Assembly: GCF_003966125.1 (NCBI RefSeq)
Contig: NZ_RXMA01000012.1
Location: 1 to 64,000, forward strand
DNA length: 64,000 nucleotides
From: Azospirillum griseum
Lineage (GTDB): Bacteria; Pseudomonadota; Alphaproteobacteria; Azospirillales; Azospirillaceae
Direction of reading: 5' to 3'
Positions within the stretch are counted from its first letter, which is position 1. Each line of letters starts with the position of its first letter. Made by a program: the position numbers and the translations under genes. The notes under the pieces were generated by a model. The model was not told the DNA's origin. It saw nothing but the letters and a program-made list of their open reading frames with translations, and made no database searches. Shown here piece by piece: positions 39,508 to 47,874 of this stretch.

Positions 39508-41085
39508 ATGCCATCCCCCAAAGCCACCCCGTCCCGGCCCGACGCCCCCCCCACCCAGGCGGAAAACGACCGCCCGACGTTCACACACGCCGAGATCGTC
39601 AGCGTGTTCAGCGGCGTGGCGCTGGCCATGCTGATGGCGGCGATGGATCAGACCATCGTGGCAACCGCGCTGCCGACCATGGCCGGGGAGCTGGGCGGGC
39701 TGGAGATGCTGCCCTGGGTGGTCACGGCCTATCTGCTGGCCTCCACCACCACCACGCCGATCTATGGCAAGCTGTCGGACCTCTATGGCCGCAAGCGGGT
39801 GTTGGAGGTGGCGATCCTGCTGTTTCTGGCCGGATCGGCGCTGTGCGCGGCGGCCCAGACGATGACTCAGCTCATCCTGTTCCGCGCGTTGCAGGGGCTG
39901 GGCGGCGGCGGGCTGATGGCGCTGGCCTTCACCATCATCGGCGATGTCGTCGCCCCGCGCGAACGCGGGCGGTATCAGGGGATGATCGGCGGGGTGTTCG
40001 CGCTGGCCAGCGTCGCCGGGCCGCTGTTGGGCGGGGCCTTCACCGAAACCATCGGCTGGCATTGGATTTTCCTCATCAACCTGCCCATCGGGCTGGCCGC
40101 TCTGGTGATGACGCGGCGCACGCTGGGCCGCCTGCCGCTGGGCCGGGCCAAGCCGACCATCGACCTGCTGGGCGCGCTGCTGCTGACCGGCGCGGTGACG
40201 AGCCTGCTGGTGGTGGCGACGCGCGGCGGCGCGCCGGGGTTGGAATGGACCTCCCCGCTCTGCCTGGGGCTGGCCGGGGGCGGGGCGGCGCTGCTCGCCG
40301 CCTTTGTGTGGCACGAGGGGCGGACGGCCGAACCGATCCTGCCGCTGCCGCTGTTCCGTCTGCCGGTGGTGGCGGTCGCCACACCGGTGGTGGCGGTGTC
40401 GGCCATGGTGCTGTTCGCCGGGATCGTCTTTCTGCCGCTGCATCTGCAACTGGTGCAGGGGGCCAACGCCACCGCGTCGGGCCTGATGCTGCTGCCGATG
40501 GTGCTGGGCATGACCTTTGGCGCGGTCGGCGGCGGGCGGCTGATCGCCAAGACCGGGCGCTACAAGCTCTACCCGCTGGCCGGACTGGCGCTGGCCGCCG
40601 CCATGTATCTGGCCCTGGGCCTGCTGCCCTGGGTGGCCGGGAACGGGCTGTGGTCCACCGTGATCCTGGTTCCGCTGGGCATGGGGTTGGGGCTGGTCAT
40701 GCCGGTGATGACGGTGGCGGTGCAGAACGCGGTGGGCCAACGCGATCTGGGCGCGGCGACGGCGGCGGTCGGCTTTTTCCGCTCGCTGGGCGGGTCGGTC
40801 GGCGTGGCGGTGTTCGGCGCGGTGTTCCACGCCACCGTGTCGGACCGGCTGGACGCGGCCGGCCTGTCGGGCCGCGCGGTGCTGGAGCATGGCGCCTCCG
40901 CCCTGGCCGGGCTGCCCGACGGGGTGAAGGCCGGGGTTCTGGCGACGCTGGAGCACGGCTTTGCCACCCTGTTCCTGCTGGCCGCCGGGCTGGCGGTGCT
41001 GTCCTTTGCCCTGACCCTGTTTCTGGAGGAACTGCCGCTGCGCTCCGGGACCGCGCCCGCGAAGGCGGAGGAGGCGGTGGCCTGA
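39508..41085 (+). CDS. MFS multidrug exporter, DHA2 (EmrB/QacA) family, 14 membrane segments
   Basis: The 525-residue protein begins with a polar N-terminal tail, then the DHA2 signature MAAMDQTIVATALPTMAGEL in the first membrane helix, motif A GKLSDLYGRKRV, and GLGGGGLMALAFTIIGD with the antiporter-type motif GPLLGGAFTE. The length and hydrophobic pattern fit 14 helices. Relatives use the proton gradient to export drugs or metabolites. The ATG at 39508 is chosen because it opens the typical polar tail, although its ribosome-binding site is weak. No linked EmrA-type adaptor or repressor is present. Confidence 0.9.
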   Translation: MPSPKATPSRPDAPPTQAENDRPTFTHAEIVSVFSGVALAMLMAAMDQTIVATALPTMAGELGGLEMLPWVVTAYLLASTTTTPIYGKLSDLYGRKRVLEVAILLFLAGSALCAAAQTMTQLILFRALQGLGGGGLMALAFTIIGDVVAPRERGRYQGMIGGVFALASVAGPLLGGAFTETIGWHWIFLINLPIGLAALVMTRRTLGRLPLGRAKPTIDLLGALLLTGAVTSLLVVATRGGAPGLEWTSPLCLGLAGGGAALLAAFVWHEGRTAEPILPLPLFRLPVVAVATPVVAVSAMVLFAGIVFLPLHLQLVQGANATASGLMLLPMVLGMTFGAVGGGRLIAKTGRYKLYPLAGLALAAAMYLALGLLPWVAGNGLWSTVILVPLGMGLGLVMPVMTVAVQNAVGQRDLGAATAAVGFFRSLGGSVGVAVFGAVFHATVSDRLDAAGLSGRAVLEHGASALAGLPDGVKAGVLATLEHGFATLFLLAAGLAVLSFALTLFLEELPLRSGTAPAKAEEAVA

Positions 41086-41178
41086 TGAGCAAACGCCGTT
41101 GGGGGGCTGGCAACGCGCCGCGCCCTCCCCATATGTCAATCGTGACCCATGCGTTTTGTGTCAGTCCCGCTGTGACCT

Positions 41179-41210
41179 GAAGGCCCGTCCACTCCCGGCG
41201 GGCCTTCTTT
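41179..41210. terminator. bidirectional terminator between the MFS exporter and the sensor kinase
   Basis: GAAGGCCCG pairs with CGGGCCTTC, followed by TTTCT. It lies between two converging genes. Confidence 0.8.
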
Positions 41211-41227
41211 CTGTCTGGACCGCGTTG

Positions 41228-42691
41228 TCAGCCCGCCCGCAGTTCGGCGGGGAAGACCAGGGCGACGCACAGGCCCGGCCCGTTGTCGGCCAGTTCCAGC
41301 CGCGCCCCGTGCAGCGAGGCCACCGCGTCCACCAGACTCAGGCCCAAGCCGTTGCCGGGCGACGCCCGCGCCGTGTCCAGGCGGACGAAGCGTTGCAGCA
41401 CCTTGGCCCGCGCCTCCTCCGGGATGCCGGGGCCGTTGTCGGCCACGGTGACGCGGGCGGCCTGCCCGGCGGCGGGGCCGTCCAGCCGCAGGGTGATCGT
41501 CCCACCCTCCGGCGTGTATTTGATGGCGTTGTCCAGCAGGTTGGACACCGCCTGCGCCAGCAATTGGCCGTTGCCGCGCACCGGGACTCCCGCTGCCCCC
41601 AACCCGGCGGGGATCTCCATGGTCAGGCGCTGGCCGCGCTCCTCCGCCACCGGCTCATAGAGGTCGGCGGCGAGTTGCACGACGTCGCGCAGATCGACCG
41701 GCACGAAATCGTTGCGCTTGGCCCCTGATTCCGCCTCGGCGATCGACAGCAGGGCGGTGAAGGTGGCGATCAGCCGGTCGGCCTCGGCGATGGTGTCCTG
41801 CAGGACGGTGCGGTAATGCTCCGCGTCGTCGGTCTCGCGGATCAACGCCAGTTCGATGCGGGAGCGCAGGCGGGTGAGCGGCGTGCGCAGGTCATGGGCC
41901 ACGCTGTCCGTCACCTGCCGCATCCCGGTCATCAGCCGTTCCAGCCGGTCGAGCATGGCGTTGAGGTTGCCCGCCAGCCGGTCGATCTCGTCGCCGCCGC
42001 CAAAGCGCGGCACCCGGTCGCTGAGGTCGCCCGCCATGATCTGGCGGGTGGTGCGGTTGATCGCCTCGATCCGCCGCATCGCCCCCCGGCTGACAAGCAG
42101 CCCGCCGCCCAACCCCAGCATCGCCGTGGCGGCGATGATCCAGCCCAGCGAGCGCACCATGCGGTCGCTCAACTGGTCCAGCTCGCTCATGTCGCGCCCC
42201 ACCAGCAAGCGGAACTGCCCCGGCAGGGTGAAGGTCAGGGCCTGGGCGGTGGACGGCCGGTTGTGGACGCCGCTGGTGTCCGACACCTTGAAATGGGACC
42301 AGCCGTTGGCGCTGGGGACCACATCGGGCCAGCGCGACAGGTTGCCCGCCAGGATGCCGCCGTTCGCGGTGGTCAGCAGATAGATGGCGTTGTTGTTGAC
42401 CACAGCGCTGCGCCCGCGCACCAGATCCACCAGTCCGGGCAGGCCGTATTTGTTGTAATGGTCCTGGAACGCCTCCACCTCCAACGCCACGGTTTCGCCG
42501 ATCTCCTCGCTGAGGAAACCGGCGGTGGTGCGGTAGACGACGACCAGGATCAGGCCGACCGACAGCACGAACAGCACGAGGTACAGGGCCGACAAACGAA
42601 CGGCGGTGGTGCGGAGCAACCGCAACACCGCCGCCACGCAGAGCCGAAAACGCGACCGCGCGACTTCACCCGCCGCCGACGATGCGGGCAT
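41228..42691 (-). CDS. sensor histidine kinase with HAMP domain
   Basis: The 487-residue membrane kinase has two membrane helices (about 30-54 and 186-207) framing a periplasmic sensor loop of about 130 residues, a HAMP domain, a HisKA helix with the phospho-acceptor His in VAHDLRTPLTRL, and an HATPase domain with NLLDNAIKYTPEGG, ADNGPGIPEEA and GNGLGLSLV. It probably phosphorylates the OmpR-type regulator encoded just upstream; the stop of that gene and this ATG overlap in TGATG. With degP at the head of the operon, an envelope-stress signal is likely. Confidence 0.92.
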   Translation of the reverse strand: MPASSAAGEVARSRFRLCVAAVLRLLRTTAVRLSALYLVLFVLSVGLILVVVYRTTAGFLSEEIGETVALEVEAFQDHYNKYGLPGLVDLVRGRSAVVNNNAIYLLTTANGGILAGNLSRWPDVVPSANGWSHFKVSDTSGVHNRPSTAQALTFTLPGQFRLLVGRDMSELDQLSDRMVRSLGWIIAATAMLGLGGGLLVSRGAMRRIEAINRTTRQIMAGDLSDRVPRFGGGDEIDRLAGNLNAMLDRLERLMTGMRQVTDSVAHDLRTPLTRLRSRIELALIRETDDAEHYRTVLQDTIAEADRLIATFTALLSIAEAESGAKRNDFVPVDLRDVVQLAADLYEPVAEERGQRLTMEIPAGLGAAGVPVRGNGQLLAQAVSNLLDNAIKYTPEGGTITLRLDGPAAGQAARVTVADNGPGIPEEARAKVLQRFVRLDTARASPGNGLGLSLVDAVASLHGARLELADNGPGLCVALVFPAELRAG

Positions 42692-43374
42692 CAGGACGCC
42701 GCCCGCAGGCTGTACCCCGCCCCGCGCACCGTGTGGATCAGGGGCGTGGGGAAATCCTTGTCGATCTTCTGGCGCAGCCGGGCGATGTGCACGTCGATGA
42801 CGTTGGTCTGGGGATCGAAATGATAATCCCAGACATTTTCCAGCATCATCGTGCGGGTGACGACGCTGCCGGCGTTGCGCATCAGATACTCCAGCAGCGC
42901 GAATTCGCGCGGCAGCAGATCGATGGATTTGCCCGCCCGGCGCACGCCGCGCGTCAGCAAATCCAGCTCCAGATCGGCGACGGCCAGCTTGGTTTGCGGT
43001 TGCCCGGCCCCGCGACGGCGGACCAGCACCTCGATCCGCGCCAGCAGTTCGGAAAAGGCGAAGGGCTTGGTCAGGTAATCGTCACCCCCCGCCTTCAGCC
43101 CCTTCACCCGATCCTCCACGCTGCCCAGCGCGGTGAGGAACAGCACCGGCGTGTCGTTCCCCGCCGCCCGCAGCACCTGGACCAGCGACAACCCATCGCG
43201 CCCCGGCAGCATGCGGTCGACGATCATCACGTCGTAATGCTCGCCACCGGCCAGATAGAGGCCTTCCTTGCCGTCGTGGGCGACATCGACCACATGCCCG
43301 GCCTCCTTCAACCCCTTGGCGAGGTAGCTGGCGGCCTGCTGGTCGTCTTCAATGACGAGGACTTTCATGTCCAT
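42691..43374 (-). CDS. OmpR/PhoB-family response regulator
   Basis: The protein (about 227 residues) has a receiver domain with the acidic pair in LVIEDDQQ, the phospho-Asp in MIVDRMLPG, Thr in LFLTALG and Lys in LTKPF, followed by a winged-helix DNA-binding domain (LLPREFALLEYLMRNAG and NVIDVHIARLRQKID). The start is the ATG at 43374, which has GGGAG 8 bp upstream. It is encoded between degP and the kinase and likely controls this operon and other envelope genes. Confidence 0.92.
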   Translation of the reverse strand: MDMKVLVIEDDQQAASYLAKGLKEAGHVVDVAHDGKEGLYLAGGEHYDVMIVDRMLPGRDGLSLVQVLRAAGNDTPVLFLTALGSVEDRVKGLKAGGDDYLTKPFAFSELLARIEVLVRRRGAGQPQTKLAVADLELDLLTRGVRRAGKSIDLLPREFALLEYLMRNAGSVVTRTMMLENVWDYHFDPQTNVIDVHIARLRQKIDKDFPTPLIHTVRGAGYSLRAAS

Positions 43375-43427
43375 CAGTGTAGCTCCCCCAAACCGCCGGG
43401 CCAAGCGCGCCGAGGCGCTGTGGATGA

Positions 43428-44990
43428 TCAGGCCTTCAGCTTCAGCGCGACGAAGGTTTCGTTGCCCTGGCGGTTGATCAGGACCAACACCGCCTTCAGC
43501 CCGGCCTTTTCCGCTTCGGCCACCTTGCGGGAGACGTCGGCGGGGGTCTTCACCGGCTCGTCGCCGACGCGGACGATGATGTCGCCGGTGCGGATCGGGG
43601 TCTCGGTCTTCGGGGCCAGACCGGTGACGACCACGCCCTTCACCGTCTCATCCACGCCCAGACGCTTGCGGGTGGCGGGGTCGAGCGTGGCCAGCTTCAG
43701 GCCCTGCACGGACTCGCCGCCCGCGCCATGCTCGCCCTTGCCGGTGTTGGCGGCGACCTGGGTGTCGGCCAGACGGTCGATGTGGACGGCGACGGTCTTT
43801 TCCTGACCCTGGCGGATGATCTTCACATCCACCTTGTCGCCCGCCTTGGTGTCGGCCACCCGGCGGGTCAGATCGCGCAGGGTGTCCACCGGCTTGCCGT
43901 CGTAGGACACCACCACGTCGCCGGGGCGCAGACCGGCGCGGGCGGCGGGGCTGTCGGGTGTGACCTCGGCCACCAGCGCGCCCTTGGCGTTGGGCACGCC
44001 GACGCTGTCGGCCAGATCGGGCGTGACCTCCTGGATCTTGACGCCCAACCACCCGCGCTCGACCTTGCCGTTCTCCTTCAACTGGGCCACCACCTCCTTG
44101 GCGAGGTTGGAGGGGATGGCGAAGCCGATGCCGACGGAACCGCCGTTGGGCGAATAGATGGCGGTGTTGATGCCGATCACCCGGCCCGACAGGTCGAAGG
44201 TCGGCCCGCCGGAATTGCCCCGGTTGATCGCGGCGTCGAGCTGGAAATAATCGTCGTAGGGGCCGCTGTGGATGTCGCGGCCACGGGCCGACACGATGCC
44301 CTTGGTCACGGTTCCGCCCAGGCCGAAGGGGTTGCCGACGGCCATCACCCAATCGCCGACGCGGGTCTTGGCGCTGTCGGCCCAATCCACGGCGGGCAAG
44401 GGCTTGTCGGATTTGACCTTCAGCAGGGCGATGTCGGTCTTGGCGTCGCGCCCGACCAGGGTGGCGGGAAAGGCGGTCCCGTCCTGAAGCGTGACGGTGA
44501 TCTCGCTGGCCCCGTCGATGACGTGGTTGTTCGTCACCACATAGCCCGCCGGATCGATGATGAAGCCGGAGCCGAGCGCGCCGGTCTTGCCGCGCGGCGC
44601 GCCGTCTTCATCGTCATCCGGCCCGGCGTTGGGGCCTTGCTGGTCCTGGAAGCGGCGGAAGAACTCCTCGAACGGCGATCCCGGCGGGAACATCGGCACA
44701 CCGGGAACCCGGCGTTGCGCGTTGGCGGTCGGCTTGGCCTCCTGCGTGGCGGCGATGTTGACCACGGCCGGGCTGACGGCGGCGGCGAGATCGGCAAAGC
44801 TGCGCGGGGCCAGATCGGTCTGGACGGCCACCGGCGGTACGGCCTGGGCGTGGGAGGCGGCCCAACCGGTCAGGGCCGGGCCGGTCAACACCGTCGTGCC
44901 AAGCAGCACAGCGACGACCGCCCGGCGCAGGCGCTGCGGGCGCGTCGGGGTGGTGGTGGCCGAGCGGGCGGGGGAAACGGTGGTGCTCAT
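43428..44990 (-). CDS. degP: DegP/HtrA-type periplasmic serine protease (Do family)
   Basis: The 520-residue protein has a signal sequence (about 20-50), a trypsin-like domain with an intact triad (His in TNNHVI, Asp in TDIALLKV, Ser in RGNSGGPT) and two PDZ domains (about 300-390 and 420-515). It degrades or holds misfolded proteins in the periplasm. The ATG at 44990 has GGAG upstream; the earlier in-frame ATG begins in non-conserved sequence. The response regulator starts 53 bp after its stop, so protease and regulator are probably co-expressed. It contrasts with the catalytically dead relative at 12441. Confidence 0.94.
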   Translation of the reverse strand: MSTTVSPARSATTTPTRPQRLRRAVVAVLLGTTVLTGPALTGWAASHAQAVPPVAVQTDLAPRSFADLAAAVSPAVVNIAATQEAKPTANAQRRVPGVPMFPPGSPFEEFFRRFQDQQGPNAGPDDDEDGAPRGKTGALGSGFIIDPAGYVVTNNHVIDGASEITVTLQDGTAFPATLVGRDAKTDIALLKVKSDKPLPAVDWADSAKTRVGDWVMAVGNPFGLGGTVTKGIVSARGRDIHSGPYDDYFQLDAAINRGNSGGPTFDLSGRVIGINTAIYSPNGGSVGIGFAIPSNLAKEVVAQLKENGKVERGWLGVKIQEVTPDLADSVGVPNAKGALVAEVTPDSPAARAGLRPGDVVVSYDGKPVDTLRDLTRRVADTKAGDKVDVKIIRQGQEKTVAVHIDRLADTQVAANTGKGEHGAGGESVQGLKLATLDPATRKRLGVDETVKGVVVTGLAPKTETPIRTGDIIVRVGDEPVKTPADVSRKVAEAEKAGLKAVLVLINRQGNETFVALKLKA

Positions 44991-45158
44991 GGCGGCGTCA
45001 CTCCAAATCACTGGGCATCCAAGGGCCGGAGGGTCGGAGCCGTCCGGCGATGGATGCCACGATAGGGAGGTGCCGCTGTCCGGTGTCTTGCGCGCGGATG
45101 AAAAGTTTTTCAGGCGGGAGGCTGGCGCGCAGAGTGCGGCGCGAACGGTCACACGGCG

Positions 45159-45503
45159 TCAGCGCGGCTGCGCGCCCAAATCCTCGAACACCATGCCCTT
45201 GGAACCGTTGAAGAAGCGCCCCTTGCCGTTCACCGTCATCTGCGGTTGGCCGGGTTGGGGAGAAAAGGTGGCGGCGTAATAGCAATCATGCTGGCCGGGC
45301 TTCTCCTTGGAATCGACGCAGCCCTGTTTGCGGAAGCCGTCAAAGGCGCGGAACGGAATGCCCTGACGTTCCAGCGCCTTTCGGGTGTGGCCCTCCACCA
45401 GATTGCGCATCTCGCTTTCCGACGGTTCGCCGGAACAGCCGGTCAACAGCGGCAGGGACAGCGCGAGAAAGGCAAACGCGGGTTTCACCGAGGCACCCGT
45501 CAC
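45159..45503 (-). CDS. small lipoprotein, unknown function
   Basis: The 114-residue protein has a lipoprotein signal ending in LPLLTGC, so it should be lipid-anchored at the Cys. The mature part holds Cys in KQGCVDS and HDCYYAATF, which may form a disulfide, and the end includes MTVNGKGRFFNGSKGMVFED. I do not know the family. The GTG at 45503 overlaps the stop of the upstream receiver gene (GTGA); a second GTG five codons later gives a more typical MK-start signal peptide and is equally possible. Confidence 0.72.
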   Translation of the reverse strand: MTGASVKPAFAFLALSLPLLTGCSGEPSESEMRNLVEGHTRKALERQGIPFRAFDGFRKQGCVDSKEKPGQHDCYYAATFSPQPGQPQMTVNGKGRFFNGSKGMVFEDLGAQPR

Positions 45504-45904
45504 CGCCCACCCAGCAGCCGATCCACCCGCTCCTTCAGGGCGGCCAGCGACGGCGGCTTGACGACGAAGCCGTTCACCCCCAGCGCCATCGCCTGCTTCA
45601 CGATTTCGGATTCGGTGTGGTTGGTCAGGAAGACCACCGGGGCGTTGGGGTTCGCCGCGTCCCCGCTGGCGCGCAGTTGGGCCAGGAACTGCAAGCCCGA
45701 CACCGGTTTCATGTCGATGTCGCAGACGATCAGGTCGGGTTTGGTGCGGATGCATTCCTGCATGCCGGTTTCGCCGTTGTCAGCCTCGGCAATCGCGGTG
45801 AAACCGATCTGGGTCAGGATCTGCACAATGGTGCGACGAACAAACGGCTGGTCTTCGATCACAAGGATGCGAGACACGCCATAATCGACCGGTTGCTTGT
45901 CCAT
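45500..45904 (-). CDS. single-domain response regulator (CheY-like)
   Basis: The 134-residue protein is a bare receiver domain: acidic residues in LVIEDQPFVRR, phospho-Asp in IVCDIDMKP, Thr in VVFLTNHTE and Lys in GFVVKPPS. It has no output domain, so it must act by protein contact, for example on the flagellar switch or within a phosphorelay. GGAGAGG precedes the ATG at 45904; the longer frame adds a few residues without a better site. The lipoprotein gene overlaps its stop. Confidence 0.9.
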   Translation of the reverse strand: MDKQPVDYGVSRILVIEDQPFVRRTIVQILTQIGFTAIAEADNGETGMQECIRTKPDLIVCDIDMKPVSGLQFLAQLRASGDAANPNAPVVFLTNHTESEIVKQAMALGVNGFVVKPPSLAALKERVDRLLGGR

Positions 45905-46075
45905 CCTTGCCTCTCCACCCAAACCAATCGCGCCACAGTCCGAAACACAGATCGACGGGTGCGCTTCATCTGATTGAACGCACGATCATCCATACTGTCT
46001 GACGTGGCAAGCGGCAACCTCAACCCGGTTACAAGTTTCGACAATGTGATGTTTTTTCTGCAAAACGCCGACCGC

Positions 46076-47416
46076 TCATGATGACAGCGCCACCGCATCC
46101 AGGCACGCGTCGCAGATCTCCACCCGGTTGCGGCCATTGGCCTTGGCGGTGTAAAGCGCGCGATCGGCGCGCACCAGCGCCCGTTCGATCGTCACATCCC
46201 CATCCCGGCACAGCGTGACCCCAACGCTGACGGTCATGCGCAACACCCCGTCCAGGCACGGAATGTCGGTGGCGGCCAAACGCTGGCGCAACCGCTCCGC
46301 CACCTCGCGTGCGGCGGGCAGATCGGTTTCCGGCAGAATGATGGCAAACTCCTCGCCACCCAACCGCCCGATGTGATCGGTGTCGCGCACCTCCGCCTGA
46401 CACACCGCCGCCAGCGCGCACAGGGCCTGATCGCCCACGGCGTGACCAAACCGGTCGTTGATCGTCTTGAAACGGTCGATGTCCAGCATCAGCACCGAGA
46501 CCGGACGGCCATAGCGGCGCAGGCGCGCAATCTCCACCTCCGCCAGTTCCCAGAAGCGGCGGCGGTTGTGCAGGCCGGTCAACGGATCGGTCGTCGCCAT
46601 CCGTCGCAACTCCGTCTCCACCCGCTTGCGTTCCGACACGTCGCGGATCACGGCGGTGTAGATCCGCCCATGGGCGTGGCGCATCTTGGCGATGGACACC
46701 TCGGCGGGGAATTCACGGCCGTCGCGGGTCAACCCCACCACCTCGCGCCGGGACGCCATGACGCGGGATTGAACCGGCCCGGCACCGAACTCTGCCACGC
46801 TGGCCTCATGCCCCGCGCGCAGTGGTTCGGGAATCAGGATCGACAGCGGCTGCCCCAGGATTTCGGCCGCGTCATAGCCGAACAACCGCTCCGCCGCCTG
46901 GTTGAACAGGGTGATGGTCAAGCGGTCGTCGGCGGTCAGGATGGCGTCCTGCGCCAACCCGATGATGCCCTGCAACCGCTCCTCGGACAGGCGCAAATCC
47001 TCTTCCAGCCGCTTGCGGGCGATGGCGTGCTGCACGGCCCGCCACATCAGCGGCCCGTCGGTCTGGCCCTTCACCAGATAGTCCTGCGCCCCGGCTTCCA
47101 GGATGTGCAGGGCGAAATCCTCGTCGTCAAAACCGGTGAGCACCACCAGCGGCAGGGAGGGGCTGTCCGTCCGCAAACGGCTGACCGTGTCCAGACCGAA
47201 GCTGTCCGGCAGCGACAGGTCCAGCAGCACCACATCACAGACATTGCGCTCCAACCAGGCCAGCGCCTCACGCAGGGACGTCACCCGTGTGACCTGGGAG
47301 CGGCGGGCGTAGGGGCGCAGCGCGCGCACCACCAGCGTGGCATCGGCGTCGTCATCCTCCACCACCAGAATCGCGGTCAACCGAGCCGGAGCGGGACCAA
47401 CGGAGGCCTCAGTCAT
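46076..47416 (-). CDS. diguanylate cyclase with receiver and PAS domains (REC-PAS-GGDEF)
   Basis: The 446-residue protein has an N-terminal receiver (about 12-130; phospho-Asp in VVLLDLSLPD), a PAS domain (about 145-265, ending YTAVIRDVSERKR) and a GGDEF domain with the intact active site GRLGGEEFAI. An RxxD inhibitory site (RDTD) lies five residues before GGEEF, so product feedback is likely. It makes c-di-GMP under phosphorylation control. It is the last gene of a four-gene run with the Rcp1-like receiver and two kinases, 17 bp from the receiver gene. No EAL domain is present. Confidence 0.94.
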   Translation of the reverse strand: MTEASVGPAPARLTAILVVEDDDADATLVVRALRPYARRSQVTRVTSLREALAWLERNVCDVVLLDLSLPDSFGLDTVSRLRTDSPSLPLVVLTGFDDEDFALHILEAGAQDYLVKGQTDGPLMWRAVQHAIARKRLEEDLRLSEERLQGIIGLAQDAILTADDRLTITLFNQAAERLFGYDAAEILGQPLSILIPEPLRAGHEASVAEFGAGPVQSRVMASRREVVGLTRDGREFPAEVSIAKMRHAHGRIYTAVIRDVSERKRVETELRRMATTDPLTGLHNRRRFWELAEVEIARLRRYGRPVSVLMLDIDRFKTINDRFGHAVGDQALCALAAVCQAEVRDTDHIGRLGGEEFAIILPETDLPAAREVAERLRQRLAATDIPCLDGVLRMTVSVGVTLCRDGDVTIERALVRADRALYTAKANGRNRVEICDACLDAVALSS

Positions 47417-47433
47417 CGCCGCCCTCCGTCACA

Positions 47434-47874
47434 TCAACGTGGCAACCGAACAACGCGAAACCAGTACTCCTCCACGCTTTTGATCGCATCAAAGAACGCG
47501 TCCATGTCCATAGGTTTGGTGATGAAACTGTTTGCACCCAGCAGGTAACTGGCGTTCACATCCCGGTCAACATCCGATGTGGTCAGAACCACCACGGGAA
47601 TCGTTTTCAGCTCGGGATCGGCCTTCAACTCCTGCAACACCGCACGCCCATCCAGGCGCGGCATGTTCAGATCCAGCAAAATCAGATCGGGCCGGGATGC
47701 GCCGATGTAGCGGTCCTGGCGACGCAGATACTCCAACGCCTCCACCCCATCACGCACATGGTTGACCCGGCAAAGGATGCGTCCCTCGCGCAAGGCCCGC
47801 TTGGCCAGTCCTGCGTCAGCCGGATCATCCTCGACCAGCAGAATGTCAAACGGTGCGCTGTCGTTCTGGATCAC
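47434..47874 (-). CDS. Rcp1-like single-domain response regulator
   Basis: The 146-residue receiver has ILLVEDDPADAGLAKRALRE, phospho-Asp in LILLDLNMPRLDG, Thr in VVVLTTSD and Lys in SFITKPMDM, plus the C-terminal EEYWFRVVRLP segment typical of Rcp1-type partners of phytochrome-like and PAS kinases. It has no output domain. Its ATG overlaps the stop of the CHASE-like kinase gene, so the two are translationally coupled and the kinase is its likely partner. Confidence 0.92.
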   Translation of the reverse strand: MIQNDSAPFDILLVEDDPADAGLAKRALREGRILCRVNHVRDGVEALEYLRRQDRYIGASRPDLILLDLNMPRLDGRAVLQELKADPELKTIPVVVLTTSDVDRDVNASYLLGANSFITKPMDMDAFFDAIKSVEEYWFRVVRLPR

